Notes: generated from the sequence alone by a model not told the origin. A stretch of DNA of 64,000 bases from Streptomyces albicerus (GCF_008905045.1 NZ_VWMY01000042.1:13659-77658), one strand, 5' to 3'; numbered from the stretch's first letter, positions 27,546 to 36,249 are shown. Numbers and translations are program-made.

Positions 27546-28163
27546 TCACGGAGTGCGCGGCTCCGCCGAGACGGCCGGCTGTGAATAGTCGGCGGAGGCG
27601 GAGGGGCCGATTCCGCCGCCCTGTTCGAGTCCGGTGGAGGCGGGCGGCGGTACCTGGTCCCGGCTGCCCGAGGAGGCGCCGCGGTAGACCGCCGTGAAGG
27701 CGAGCGCGACCATGCCGATGCCCATCACAAGGGCGAGCATCCAGGCGACGGGGCGGTGCCAGCGGGTCTGCTTCCCGTACGTGCCCGGGTTGCCGTAGCC
27801 GCCGTGGAGGATGTCGCGGTCGTCGAGGTCGTCCAGATCGGGATCATGACCGAAATCACCGCGGCCGTCGGGGCCGAACCCGTCTTCGTAGAGCTCGTCG
27901 TCGCCGCGTACGCCCCGGGGGTGCGCCCGGCGCGCCTCGGCCTCGGAGGCCTCCGCTCTCGCCTGAGCGGCGGCCAGGAGGCGCTCGACGGCGGTCGGCT
28001 CGTGAACCGTCGCCGCCCGTACGAAGGCCTCGTCGAAGACCACGGAGGCGAACTCTTCGTCCGCACCCCCGCGGTCGCGGTCGTCGTCGGGCTCCCAGCC
28101 GTCAGGGAACGGCGTGCCCCCCACGTCCTCCGGCACGGATCCAGAGTAGACCGGGGTGGTCAA
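27546..28163 (-). CDS. Membrane-anchored protein with N-terminal SVVFDE motif, short extracellular tail
   Basis: The 205-residue protein carries EFASVVFDEAFVRAATVHE at residues 37-55, then PTAVERLLAAAQARAEASEA, an acidic linker (DLDDLDDRD) and a membrane helix at about 139-159 (VAWMLALVMGIGMVALAF). A short Pro/Ser-rich extracellular tail ends it. The motif matches its neighbour at 26275-27342 residue for residue in SVVFDE, FVRAA and ER. The predicted orientation puts the motif inside the cell in both. The family is unknown to me. A gap of about 200 bases between the two genes leaves open whether they share a promoter. Confidence 0.75.
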   Translation of the reverse strand: MTTPVYSGSVPEDVGGTPFPDGWEPDDDRDRGGADEEFASVVFDEAFVRAATVHEPTAVERLLAAAQARAEASEAEARRAHPRGVRGDDELYEDGFGPDGRGDFGHDPDLDDLDDRDILHGGYGNPGTYGKQTRWHRPVAWMLALVMGIGMVALAFTAVYRGASSGSRDQVPPPASTGLEQGGGIGPSASADYSQPAVSAEPRTP

Positions 28164-28256
28164 TTTGGGCAGACGGTAAGGAAATTCATCCGCCTGGCGA
28201 GACTCTTTTTGAGGGGCGTCCCAAAGGCACCGCGAGAAGCCCCTCGCCGATCCCGT

Positions 28257-29543
28257 TCAGCGCCGGACGTGTCCGTCGCCCGTGACGATGTACTTCGTGC
28301 TCGTCAGCTCCGGCAGCCCCATCGGCCCCCGCGCGTGCAGCTTCTGCGTGGAGATTCCGATCTCGGCGCCGAAGCCGAACTGGCCGCCGTCCGTGAAGCG
28401 CGTGGACGCGTTGACGGCGACCGTCGTCGAATCCACCAACTGGGTGAAGCGGCGGGCCGCCTGCTGCGAGGTGGTGACGATCGCCTCGGTGTGCCCCGAG
28501 CTCCACAGCCGGATGTGGGCGACGGCCTTGTCGAGCGAGTCGACGACGGCGGCGGCGATGTCGTACGACAGGTACTCGGTGTCCCAGTCCTCGGTCGTGG
28601 CCTCGACGACGGTGGCCTTGGAGTCCTTGGAGAACGCGAGGACGCGCTCGTCGGCGTGCACGGTGACCCCGGCGTCCGCGAGGGCGTCGAGGGCGCGCGG
28701 CAGGAACTCGGCGGCGATGTCCTGGTGCACCAGGAGCGTCTCGGCGGCGTTGCAGACGCTGGGCCGCTGCGCCTTGGAGTTGATCAGGATGTCGATCGCC
28801 ATGTCGAGGTCGGCGTTCGCGTCCACGTACACGTGGCAGTTGCCGGTGCCGGTCTCGATGACCGGGACGATGGACTCCTGGACGACCGTGCGGATCAGGG
28901 AGGCGCCGCCGCGCGGAATGAGCACGTCGACGAGGCCGCGGGCGCGCATCAGCTCCCGTACGGACTCCCGGCTCTCGCCCGGTACGAGCTGTACGGCGTC
29001 GGCGGGCAGGCCCGAGCCGCCGACCGCGTCGCGCAGAACCCGTACGAGGGCGGTGTTGGACTCGTACGCCGAGGAGGAGCCGCGCAGCAGCACCGCGTTG
29101 CCCGCCTTCAGGCACAGGGCGGCCGCGTCGACCGTCACGTTCGGGCGGGCCTCGTAGATGATCCCGACGACGCCGAGCGGGACGCGGACCTGGCGCAGGT
29201 CGATGCCGTTCGGGAGGGTCGAGCCGCGGACGACCTCGCCGACCGGGTCGGGCAGCGCCACCACGTCGCGTACGTCGGAGGCGATCGCGCGGATCCGCTC
29301 GGGCGTGAGCGTGAGCCTGTCGATGATGGACTCGCTGGTGCCGGCCTCACGGGCCCGCTCGATGTCCTTGGCGTTGGCCTCGACGATCTCGCTCGTACGG
29401 ACCTCCAGCGCGTCCGCGATCGCGAGCAGCGCGTCGTCCTTCTCGGCCCGCGGCAGCGGGGCGAGGTCGGCGGCGGCGCCCTTGGCACGGTAGGCGGCCT
29501 GGGTGACCGGGGACATCGAGTCGTACGGCGAGAGCGTGGTCAT
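28257..29543 (-). CDS. proA: Gamma-glutamyl phosphate reductase
   Basis: ProA reduces gamma-glutamyl phosphate to glutamate semialdehyde in proline synthesis. The 428-residue product has the usual length. The catalytic cysteine is Cys264 in SKAQRPSVCNAAETLLV. NADP-binding and substrate features are seen in VPLGVVGIIYEARPNVTVDA and TGTGNCHVYVD. The start is ATG 29543 (MTTLSPYDSMSP), although the frame is open for a further kilobase upstream, which is an artefact of GC-rich DNA. ProB is encoded 700 bases upstream on the same strand with one hypothetical gene between, so the pathway genes are near each other but not adjacent. Confidence 0.97.
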   Translation of the reverse strand: MTTLSPYDSMSPVTQAAYRAKGAAADLAPLPRAEKDDALLAIADALEVRTSEIVEANAKDIERAREAGTSESIIDRLTLTPERIRAIASDVRDVVALPDPVGEVVRGSTLPNGIDLRQVRVPLGVVGIIYEARPNVTVDAAALCLKAGNAVLLRGSSSAYESNTALVRVLRDAVGGSGLPADAVQLVPGESRESVRELMRARGLVDVLIPRGGASLIRTVVQESIVPVIETGTGNCHVYVDANADLDMAIDILINSKAQRPSVCNAAETLLVHQDIAAEFLPRALDALADAGVTVHADERVLAFSKDSKATVVEATTEDWDTEYLSYDIAAAVVDSLDKAVAHIRLWSSGHTEAIVTTSQQAARRFTQLVDSTTVAVNASTRFTDGGQFGFGAEIGISTQKLHARGPMGLPELTSTKYIVTGDGHVRR

Positions 29544-29641
29544 ATCCCGCAGGGTAGTGCGCCCGCGAAAGGTGTTCAGCCGTTGTCCCACACCGCGAGA
29601 CGGGTCCTGAATGCCCGTAGAAAGCGTGTACCCCGAGGTAG

Positions 29642-30109
29642 CTAGAACGGGTGCACGCCGACGGGGGTGGCCGGCAGCGGTCCGTACCCCTCCGAGATCC
29701 GCTGGTGGTAGGTCTCGCGGTCGATGACCTCCAGGCCGACGATCTCCCAGGGCGGCAGCTTCGAGGTCTGGCGGTGCTCGCCCCACAGGCGCAGCGCGAC
29801 CGCCGCCGCGTCGTGCAGGTCGCGGGCCTCCTCCCAGTAACGGATCTCCGCGTGGTCGTTGGCGTACCGGCTGGTCAGCAGAAAGGGGTGGTCGTGGGCG
29901 AGCTGTTCGAGACCGCGCCTGACCTCCTTCAGCGGGGCCTCGTCGCCCGAGACGCTCAGCGTGACGTGCCACAGCCGCGGCAGGTCGCGCGGCTCCTCCG
30001 CCTCGTACGTGTCGCCGGCCGCGACGCTGGTGAGGGCCCGCTCCTCGCCGGCCGCTCGGGAGCCGGCACCACCGCGGGACGCCGCCGCCCCAGGGCGCAC
30101 TCGTCTCAC
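29642..30109 (-). CDS. Conserved hypothetical protein between proB and proA
   Basis: The 155-residue soluble protein has an Arg/Gly/Ala-rich beginning (1-30). A compact domain follows with RLWHVTLSVSGDEAPLKEV, LEQLAHDHPFLLTSRY, DHAEIRYWEEARDLHDAA and WEIVGLEVIDRETYHQRI. The central part alternates predicted strands and helices, as in an alpha/beta fold with H/E-rich surfaces. No catalytic motif that I recognise. The coordinates follow the ATG at 30109; the alanine-rich first 25 residues may lie before the true start. The neighbours suggest co-transcription with proA and proB but do not prove a role in proline metabolism. Confidence 0.65.
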   Translation of the reverse strand: MRRVRPGAAASRGGAGSRAAGEERALTSVAAGDTYEAEEPRDLPRLWHVTLSVSGDEAPLKEVRRGLEQLAHDHPFLLTSRYANDHAEIRYWEEARDLHDAAAVALRLWGEHRQTSKLPPWEIVGLEVIDRETYHQRISEGYGPLPATPVGVHPF

Positions 30110-30238
30110 GACGGCCTCCTTTACGCAATGGGTCGCTCGGACCGAGGGGGTCTCCCTGAAACAAAGTTGAGCAGGTGGGAAGGCTTCGTGTGACCGTTTT
30201 ACTGAACGTCCACCGGGGAGGGCCGTCCTTTCGGCCGT

Positions 30239-31378
30239 TTACGGGTGCAGCAGCACCAGATCGTCCCTGTGTACGACTTCGCGTTCGTACGCGGGACCCA
30301 GCTCCCTGGCCAGCTCCCGCGTGGAGCGGCCGATCAGCTGCGGGATCTCCTTGGCGTCGAAGTTGACCAGCCCCCGGGCCACCGCGCGCCCCGCGCTGTC
30401 GCGCAGTTCGACGGGGTCGCCCGCCACGAAGTCGCCCTCGACGCCCGCGATGCCGGCCGGCAGCAGGGACGTACGCCGTTCGACGACCGCGCGCACGGCC
30501 CCGTCGTCGAGCGTGAGGGCGCCCTGCGGGGTCGACGCGTGCTGGAGCCACAGCAGCCGGTCGGCGGAGCGGCGGCCGGTGGCGTGGAAGTACGTGCCGG
30601 TGTCCCGTCCCGCGAGGGCGTCCGCGGCGTGGACCGCGCTGGTCAGCACCACCGGGATGCCGGCCGCGGCCGCGATCCGGGCCGCCTCGACCTTGGTGAC
30701 CATGCCGCCGGTGCCGACGCCCGCCTTGCCCGCACTGCCGATGTCGACGTGTGCGAGGTCAGCCGGAGTGCGTACTTCCGCTATCCGCGACGTACCGGGC
30801 CTGCTGGGGTCGCCGTCGTACACACCGTCCACGTCGGAGAGGAGGACCAGCAGGTCGGCGCGTACGAGATGGGCGACGAGCGCGGCGAGGCGGTCGTTGT
30901 CGCCGAAGCGGATCTCGTCCGTGGCAACGGTGTCGTTCTCGTTGACGACCGGCAGGGCGCCCATCGCGAGGAGCTTGTCGAGGGTGCGGGAGGCGTTGCG
31001 GTGGTGGGCGCGGCGGCTCATGTCGTCGGAGGTGAGCAGGACCTGGCCGACCCGGACGCCGTAGCGGGCGCAGGAGGCGGCGTAGCGGGCGACCAGGAGG
31101 CCCTGGCCGACGCTGGCGGCGGCCTGCTGGCGGGCGAGGTCCTTGGGGCGGCGGCGCAGGCCCAGCGGGGCGAGGCCGGCGGCGATGGCGCCGGACGAGA
31201 CGAGGACGATCTCCTTCTCGCCGCCGCTGCGGGTCTTGGCTAGTACGTCCACGAGGGCGTCCACGCGGTCGGCGTCGAGGCCTCCGGACGCGGTGGTCAG
31301 GGACGAGGAACCCACCTTGACGACGATCCTGCGGGCTTCCGCCACATCCTGCCTCGCCGCCTGCACTGCCGCTGACAC
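30239..31378 (-). CDS. proB: Glutamate 5-kinase with PUA domain
   Basis: ProB phosphorylates glutamate in the first step of proline synthesis. The 379-residue protein has the kinase motif RRIVVKVGSSSLTT near the start, VVNENDTVATDEIRFGDND in the active site and DVDGVYDGDP. Residues about 285-375 are the C-terminal PUA domain (LTLDDGAVRAVVERRTSLL, then GLVNFDAKEIPQLIGR). The start is taken as GTG 31378 (MSAAVQAARQD), with GGGG six bases in front; a TTG at 31390 extends it by four residues. The kinase is expected to be inhibited by proline. It is divergent from the glycerophosphotransferase gene, with 330 bases between them. Confidence 0.95.
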   Translation of the reverse strand: MSAAVQAARQDVAEARRIVVKVGSSSLTTASGGLDADRVDALVDVLAKTRSGGEKEIVLVSSGAIAAGLAPLGLRRRPKDLARQQAAASVGQGLLVARYAASCARYGVRVGQVLLTSDDMSRRAHHRNASRTLDKLLAMGALPVVNENDTVATDEIRFGDNDRLAALVAHLVRADLLVLLSDVDGVYDGDPSRPGTSRIAEVRTPADLAHVDIGSAGKAGVGTGGMVTKVEAARIAAAAGIPVVLTSAVHAADALAGRDTGTYFHATGRRSADRLLWLQHASTPQGALTLDDGAVRAVVERRTSLLPAGIAGVEGDFVAGDPVELRDSAGRAVARGLVNFDAKEIPQLIGRSTRELARELGPAYEREVVHRDDLVLLHP

Positions 31379-31707
31379 TCTGTACCCCAATGTTCCGACC
31401 AGCCCGGTCTGTGCAATCTACGTGACAGCGGGTGGCGGACGCCGCCGCGTTTCGAGTGGCGGACGATGCGGGCGCCGGCCGGGGAACGGCAAGAGGGCCG
31501 TGTGATGAAGATGGAAGAAACTCCTCACAGGTTCCAGTCGTTTTAACCGGAAATCCGGCGATAGCTCTCCCGCAAGATTGCTAGGCGGCCCGCCGAAGTC
31601 ATACGGTCAGGGATCGGCCTCTCTCGTACGAGCCTCACGGCGGTACGTCGAGGCCCGACCTCCCACGTATCCCCCCATCCGCCGCATCCCTCGCAGGAGT
31701 CCATTCC
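31379..31707. other. Divergent promoter region proB / glycerophosphotransferase
   Basis: These 329 bases hold no gene. They must contain the proB promoter (minus) and that of the plus-strand glycerophosphotransferase. The plus-strand gene has a good ribosome binding site, GCAGGAG, nine bases before its GTG. An AT-richer patch at 31500-31580 is the most promoter-like part, but no clear -35/-10 pair stood out. Confidence 0.5.
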
Positions 31708-33792
31708 GTGCCCTCCGCCGGACTCGCCCCCCGCCGCATCGTGCAGCTGTCCGCGCTGCTCTCGATGTTCGCGCTCTTCACGGCCCAGATCGTCTCCGCT
31801 CTGCTGCCGAACGTCCCGGTGTTCATCGCCGCGAGCGCGGCGGGCCTCGCCCTAGACGTGTATCTGCAGTACCGGGATCCCGGACTGCTCTCACTGCTGA
31901 GCAAGGTCCGCTTCGACGTCACGGTCCGGCAGCTGCTGCGCGACATGCTGATCCTGGTGGGGCTCCTGCGGATCGACGGCATCAACCCGATGCGCGAGCA
32001 GGCGCCGCTGCTGATCGCCCTGTGCGTCTTCTACGCCCTGCACTTCGCGTGCCAGGCCGCCGCGGTCATGGTCCGCCGCACCCGTACGCTGCCGATCGTC
32101 ACCCGGAACATCGACGCGTCCGCGCTGCGCCTGACCGCCGCGCCGCCGCGGGTCCTGGCCCGCCGCCCGGGCCACCGCCTGCTCACCTTCTCGATCCCGA
32201 CCACGGTCGGCCTGGTGGTCACCGCGGCCACCACGGACGCGTACTGGGGCGGGATCGGCCTCGCCCTGGCCATCGCCCTGATGGGCGGCGGCACGGCCTA
32301 CCTCGGCACCTGGCTGCTGCCGAAGAAGCGCGCCAAGAGCGAGCAGAAGGTCATGGACTGGCTGGACAAGTGGCTGGCCGGCTACAAGCCGACCGTGGCC
32401 ATGTACTTCTCGGGCGGTACGACCTCCGCCTACCAGGCGAACATGTGGCTCTCCACGCTCTCCTCGGTCGACGCCAAGCCGCTGATCGTGCTGCGTGAGC
32501 GCTTCATGGTGCAGAAGATCGACGCCACGGACGTGCCGGTCATCTGCTTCCCGAAGGTGTCGACGATGTTCTCGCTGGAGAACTCGACGCTGAAGATGAT
32601 GCTGCACCCGGCCAACGCCGCGAAGACCTCGCAGGTCCTGCGCATCCCCACGATCAAGCACGCCTTCATCAACCACGGCGAGAGCGACAAGCTGTCCTCC
32701 TGCAACCCGTACGCGAAGGCGTACGACGAGGTGTGGGTGGCCGGTCCCGCGGCCCGCGAGCGCTACGCACTGGCCGAGGTCGGCGTCGAGGACAAGGACA
32801 TCGTGGAGGTCGGCCGCCCGCAGCTCGCGCCGATCCGCCCCTTCTCGGGCGCGCCCACGGGCCCGTACACGACCGTGCTGTACGCCCCCACCTGGGAGGG
32901 CTGGGACGGCAACCCCGGCAACACGTCGGTGGTGCTGGCAGGCGAGAACATCGTGCGGCGGCTGCTCGCCGACGAGGGCGTACGGCTCCTCTACAAGCCG
33001 CACCCGATGACCGGTTCCGTCGACCCGCGCGCGGGCGCCGCGAACGAGCGCATCAAGGCGATGATCCGCGAGGCCAACACCAAGCGGTCGGGCGCGCGTC
33101 CCGACGCCGCTGCCGCCGCCGAACTGGCGCGTCGTACGGCCGAGTTGGACAAGCTGACGTCCACCGACTTCCGGGAGAGCGCCGACGAGATGGAGCGGAT
33201 GCTGCTCCAGGGCGCGCCGAAGGGTGACCGCGAGGCCGCCATCGTCGAGGCCACGCTGGCCTGGGAGAAGGCGTACTGGTCGTCCTTCCCGGAGTGGGAG
33301 CACCAGATCATCACGGACGCGCGGCCGGCCATCTTCGCCTGCTTCAACCAGGCCGACCTGCTGATCAGCGATGTGTCGTCGGTCGTCTCCGACTGGCTGT
33401 CCAGCGAGAAGCCGTACGCGGTCGCCAACACCTCGGGGATGTCCGAGGCGGCCTTCCGCACCGGCTTCCCGACCGTGTCCGCGGGCGCCATCCTCACGCC
33501 CAAGGCCGAGGGCGTACCGGCGCTCCTGGAGTCGGTCCGCCACCCGGAGAAGGACCACTTCACGGCGGCCCGCGCCGAGCTCAAGGAGCACCTGCTCGGC
33601 CCCTCCGACCCGCCGTCGCTGGCCCGCTTCAACGCGGCGATCGACGCCCTGTGCACCAAGGCCGACGAGCGGCGCGTGCGCATGGAGTCGCGGCTCGCCG
33701 CGGAGATCCCCTCGCCGCGGTCCGCGGCGGAGGATGCGGCCGAGGAGGCCGCGGAGGAGTCGAGCGGGGCGGAGGACTCCGTCAACGCGTAG
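31708..33792 (+). CDS. TagF/TagB-type CDP-glycerol glycerophosphotransferase-like membrane protein
   Basis: The 694-residue protein has an N-terminal membrane region of about six helices (residues 10-210) and a C-terminal GT-B domain. The family marks are present: HAFINHGESDKLSSCNPYAK, TTVLYAPTWEGWDGNPGNTS, LLYKPHPMTG and FNQADLLISDVSSVVSDWL. These are the signatures of enzymes that polymerise poly(glycerol phosphate) or related teichoic acids. The catalytic histidines are His in NHGES and His in KPHP. Here the domain is joined to a polytopic membrane part and has an insert of about 60 residues (near 455-510) before the ISDVSSV motif. The C-terminus is Glu/Ala-rich. No other teichoic acid gene adjoins it, so the polymer remains unknown. 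Confidence 0.85.
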   Translation: MPSAGLAPRRIVQLSALLSMFALFTAQIVSALLPNVPVFIAASAAGLALDVYLQYRDPGLLSLLSKVRFDVTVRQLLRDMLILVGLLRIDGINPMREQAPLLIALCVFYALHFACQAAAVMVRRTRTLPIVTRNIDASALRLTAAPPRVLARRPGHRLLTFSIPTTVGLVVTAATTDAYWGGIGLALAIALMGGGTAYLGTWLLPKKRAKSEQKVMDWLDKWLAGYKPTVAMYFSGGTTSAYQANMWLSTLSSVDAKPLIVLRERFMVQKIDATDVPVICFPKVSTMFSLENSTLKMMLHPANAAKTSQVLRIPTIKHAFINHGESDKLSSCNPYAKAYDEVWVAGPAARERYALAEVGVEDKDIVEVGRPQLAPIRPFSGAPTGPYTTVLYAPTWEGWDGNPGNTSVVLAGENIVRRLLADEGVRLLYKPHPMTGSVDPRAGAANERIKAMIREANTKRSGARPDAAAAAELARRTAELDKLTSTDFRESADEMERMLLQGAPKGDREAAIVEATLAWEKAYWSSFPEWEHQIITDARPAIFACFNQADLLISDVSSVVSDWLSSEKPYAVANTSGMSEAAFRTGFPTVSAGAILTPKAEGVPALLESVRHPEKDHFTAARAELKEHLLGPSDPPSLARFNAAIDALCTKADERRVRMESRLAAEIPSPRSAAEDAAEEAAEESSGAEDSVNA

Positions 33793-33811
33793 CCGCTGCC
33801 GCGTGAGCGAG

Positions 33812-33856
33812 CGCAGAACGAGGGCCCCGGAGATTCTCCGGGGCCCTCGTTCTGCG
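33812..33856. terminator. Bidirectional 20-bp perfect hairpin terminator
   Basis: CGCAGAACGAGGGCCCCGGA at 33812-33831 pairs exactly with its reverse complement at 33837-33856 around a five-base loop. It lies 20 bases after the glycerophosphotransferase stop and 107 bases after the convergent obgE stop, so it can end transcription from both sides. Confidence 0.9.
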
Positions 33857-33876
33857 TGATCCATGGGGTACGTGGT

Positions 33877-33935
33877 CGGCTGCGGGTGTGTGGGGGTTTG
33901 TCGCGCAGTTCCCCGCGCCCCTGACGGGGCGCGGC
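33877..33935. repeat. Dispersed Streptomyces-type intergenic repeat (GTTTGTCGCGCAGTTCC class)
   Basis: The core reads GGGTTTGTCGCGCAGTTCCC followed by CGCGCCCCTGACGGGGCGCGG, with an internal hairpin (CGCGCCCC / GGGGCGCG). I recall this element as extremely common in Streptomyces intergenic DNA, usually between convergent genes as here. It probably acts as a structured 3' end signal. Confidence 0.6.
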
Positions 33936-33962
33936 CCCAGCCACCTCATGGGCACAGGCGCC

Positions 33963-35399
33963 CTAGAACGGGTCGAAGTCGTCGAACTCCTTGTCCGCCT
34001 CGTCCCGCTCCGCCTGCTTCTCGCGCCGACGCTGGACGGCCGGCCGCGGCTCCTCCAGCCGGTGGTCCTCACCGCGGCGGCCGAGCATTTCCGCACCGGC
34101 CATGACCGTGGGCTCCCAGTCGAAGACGACCGCGTTCTCCTCGGGGCCGATGGCGACGCCGTCGCCCGCGCGGGCGCCCGCCTTCATCAGCGAGTCCTCC
34201 ACGCCGAGGCGGTTGAGGCGGTCGGCGAGGTAGCCGACAGCCTCGTCGTTGCTGAAGTCGGTCTGGCGGACCCAGCGCTCGGGCTTCTCGCCACGCACGC
34301 GGAAGAGGCCGTCCTCCTCCTGGACCACCGTGAAGCCGGCGTCGTCGACCGCCTTCGGGCGGATGACGATGCGGGTGGCCTCTTCCTTCGGCTTCGCCGC
34401 ACGCGCCTTCGCGACCAGGCCGGCGAGGGCGAAGGAGAGCTCCTTGAGGCCCGTGTGGGCCACCGCCGAGACCTCGAAGACCTGGTAGCCGCGCGCCTCC
34501 AGGTCCGGGCGGACCATCTCGGCCAGGTCCTTGCCGTCCGGTACGTCGATCTTGTTGAGGACGACGAGACGCGGCCGGTTGCCGAGGCCGCCGTACTGCT
34601 TCAGCTCCTCCTCGATCATGTCGAGGTCGGAGACCGGGTCACGGTCCGATTCGAGGGTCGCCGTGTCGAGGACGTGGACCAGCACCTCGCAGCGCTCCAC
34701 GTGGCGCAGGAACTCCAGGCCCAGGCCCTTGCCCTGGCTGGCGCCCGGGATCAGTCCCGGCACGTCCGCGATCGTGTAGACCGTCGAGCCCGCCGTCACC
34801 ACGCCCAGGTTCGGGACCAGCGTGGTGAAGGGGTAGTCCGCGATCTTCGGCTTCGCGGCCGAGAGAACCGAGATCAGCGACGACTTGCCCGCACTCGGGT
34901 AGCCGACCAGCGCCACGTCCGCGACCGTCTTCAGCTCCAGGACGATGTCCTGGAGGTCACCGGGAACGCCCAGCAGCGCGAAGCCGGGCGCCTTGCGGCG
35001 GGCCGAGGCCAGCGCCGCGTTGCCGAGGCCGCCACGGCCGCCCTGGGCGGCGACGTACGACGTGCCGTGCCCGACCAGGTCCGCGAGCACGTTGCCCGCC
35101 TTGTCCATGACGACCGTGCCGTCGGGGACCGGCAGGATCAGGTCCTGGCCGTCCTTGCCGGACCGGTTGCCGCCCTCGCCGGGCTTGCCGTTGGTGGCCT
35201 TGCGGTGCGGGGAGTGGTGGTAGTCGAGGAGCGTGGTGACGGACTGGTCGACGATCAGGATCACGTCACCGCCACGGCCGCCGTTGCCGCCGTCCGGGCC
35301 GCCGAGCGGCTTGAACTTCTCCCGGTGGACGGAGGCACAGCCGTGACCTCCGCTACCCGCGGCGACATGCAGCTCGACGCGGTCCACGAAGGTGGTCAT
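33963..35399 (-). CDS. obgE: Obg family GTPase (CgtA)
   Basis: Obg is a GTPase that helps late assembly of the 50S subunit and, in Streptomyces, influences the onset of aerial growth. The 478-residue product has the glycine-rich OBG fold (1-159; GSGGHGCASVHREKFKPLGG). The G domain has G1 GYPSAGKSSL (166-175), the FTTLVPNLG switch, G3 DVPGLIPGAS (212-221) and G4 NKIDVPDG, and an OCT domain follows with VRGEKPERWVRQTDFSNDEA. It ends in an acidic DEADKEFDDFDPF tail. The gene starts 120 bases after rpmA, with a strong hairpin in between, so obgE expression may be partly uncoupled from the ribosomal genes. Confidence 0.97.
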   Translation of the reverse strand: MTTFVDRVELHVAAGSGGHGCASVHREKFKPLGGPDGGNGGRGGDVILIVDQSVTTLLDYHHSPHRKATNGKPGEGGNRSGKDGQDLILPVPDGTVVMDKAGNVLADLVGHGTSYVAAQGGRGGLGNAALASARRKAPGFALLGVPGDLQDIVLELKTVADVALVGYPSAGKSSLISVLSAAKPKIADYPFTTLVPNLGVVTAGSTVYTIADVPGLIPGASQGKGLGLEFLRHVERCEVLVHVLDTATLESDRDPVSDLDMIEEELKQYGGLGNRPRLVVLNKIDVPDGKDLAEMVRPDLEARGYQVFEVSAVAHTGLKELSFALAGLVAKARAAKPKEEATRIVIRPKAVDDAGFTVVQEEDGLFRVRGEKPERWVRQTDFSNDEAVGYLADRLNRLGVEDSLMKAGARAGDGVAIGPEENAVVFDWEPTVMAGAEMLGRRGEDHRLEEPRPAVQRRREKQAERDEADKEFDDFDPF

Positions 35400-35460
35400 G
35401 GGATGTGCCTCCAGTTACGTACGGAAATCTCTACGCAGAATTCTCTGCTCAGTTGAAACA

Positions 35461-35509
35461 CGCGAAAGGCGGACCCGCTTCCCGTACGGGAAGTGAGGTC
35501 CGCCTCGCG
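35461..35509 (-). terminator. Hairpin between rpmA and obgE
   Basis: The 49-base element is almost wholly self-complementary: CGCGA...GGCGGACC pairs with GGTCCGCC...TCGCG, with an inner CTTCCCGTACGGGAAG. It lies ten bases after the rpmA stop. On the minus strand it is followed by TTTCGCGTGTTTC, so it may act as a partial terminator or an RNA-processing barrier, lowering obgE relative to rplU and rpmA. Confidence 0.65.
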
Positions 35510-35519
35510 AAAGATCCGG

Positions 35520-35774
35520 TCAGGCGACCGGAACGATGTTCACGACCTTGCGGCCACGGTGAGTACCGAACTCCACCGCACCGGCGGCCAGGGCGAACAG
35601 CGTGTCGTCCTTGCCACGGCCGACGCTCGCGCCGGGGTGGAAGTGGGTGCCGCGCTGGCGGACCAGGATCTCACCGGCGTTGACGACCTGACCGCCGAAG
35701 CGCTTCACGCCGAGCCGCTGAGCATTGGAGTCGCGACCGTTCCGGGTGGACGATGCGCCCTTCTTGTGTGCCAT
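35520..35774 (-). CDS. rpmA: 50S ribosomal protein L27
   Basis: L27 contributes to the peptidyl transferase centre through its N-terminus. The 84-residue protein begins MAHKKGASSTRNGRDSNAQR, the conserved unstructured start, and has the family core QRGTHFHPGASVGRGKDDTL. The gene follows rplU by 14 bases and belongs to the usual rplU-rpmA-obgE operon. No N-terminal processing sequence like that of Firmicutes L27 is seen; the protein starts directly at the conserved segment. Confidence 0.99.
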   Translation of the reverse strand: MAHKKGASSTRNGRDSNAQRLGVKRFGGQVVNAGEILVRQRGTHFHPGASVGRGKDDTLFALAAGAVEFGTHRGRKVVNIVPVA

Positions 35775-35788
35775 CTCTCCTCAGTCCC

Positions 35789-36109
35789 TTACTTCGCAGC
35801 CGCGGGGATCTCAGTGACCTTGATCGCCGTGTACTGCTGGCGGTGGCCCTGACGACGGCGGTAGCCGGTCTTGTTCTTGTAGCGAAGGATGTCGATCTTC
35901 GCGCCCTTGTGGTGGTCCACGACCTCGGCCTGGACCTTGATGCCGGCAAGCACCCACGGGTCGCTGGTGACGGCGTCACCGTCGACAACGAGCAGCGTCG
36001 AGAGCTCGACCGTGTCGCCGACCTTGGCAGTGGAAATCTTGTCAACCTCAACGATGTCGCCGACAGCAACCTTGTGCTGGCGACCACCGCTGCGCACGAT
36101 GGCGTACAC
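35789..36109 (-). CDS. rplU: 50S ribosomal protein L21
   Basis: The 106-residue protein matches L21 throughout: MYAIVRSGGRQHKVAVGD at the N-terminus, DILRYKNKTGYRRRQGHRQQ near the end and ITEIPAAAK-type tail (VTEIPAAAK). It binds 23S rRNA and L20. The start is GTG 36109 preceded by AAAGAGAGA. It is the first gene of the rplU-rpmA-obgE operon. The 220-base gap upstream, to the PLD gene, holds the promoter and the PLD gene's terminator. Confidence 0.99.
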   Translation of the reverse strand: MYAIVRSGGRQHKVAVGDIVEVDKISTAKVGDTVELSTLLVVDGDAVTSDPWVLAGIKVQAEVVDHHKGAKIDILRYKNKTGYRRRQGHRQQYTAIKVTEIPAAAK

Positions 36110-36223
36110 GCGGATCTCTCTTTCGCTCGAAATCGGAATCCCCGCAGTCCAGCCGCCGACTGAAGCAGGCGGCCTCTCCCGGGGCGCGAGGCACCGGGAG
36201 GAAGAGGTTTACGGGAATGCGGC

Positions 36224-36249
36224 ATGTCTATGGACACGCCGAGGGTCAA
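36224..36249 (-). promoter_or_regulatory. Possible rplU promoter
   Basis: On the minus strand, TTGACC (36244-36249) and TAGACAT (36224-36230) resemble -35 and -10 elements about 115 bases before rplU. The spacing (13-14 bases) is shorter than ideal, so the assignment is weak. Confidence 0.3.

Noticed and set aside
28257..30551. Long form of ProA (764 residues)
   Set aside because: The extension passes through another gene region; ProA similarity begins exactly at ATG 29543.
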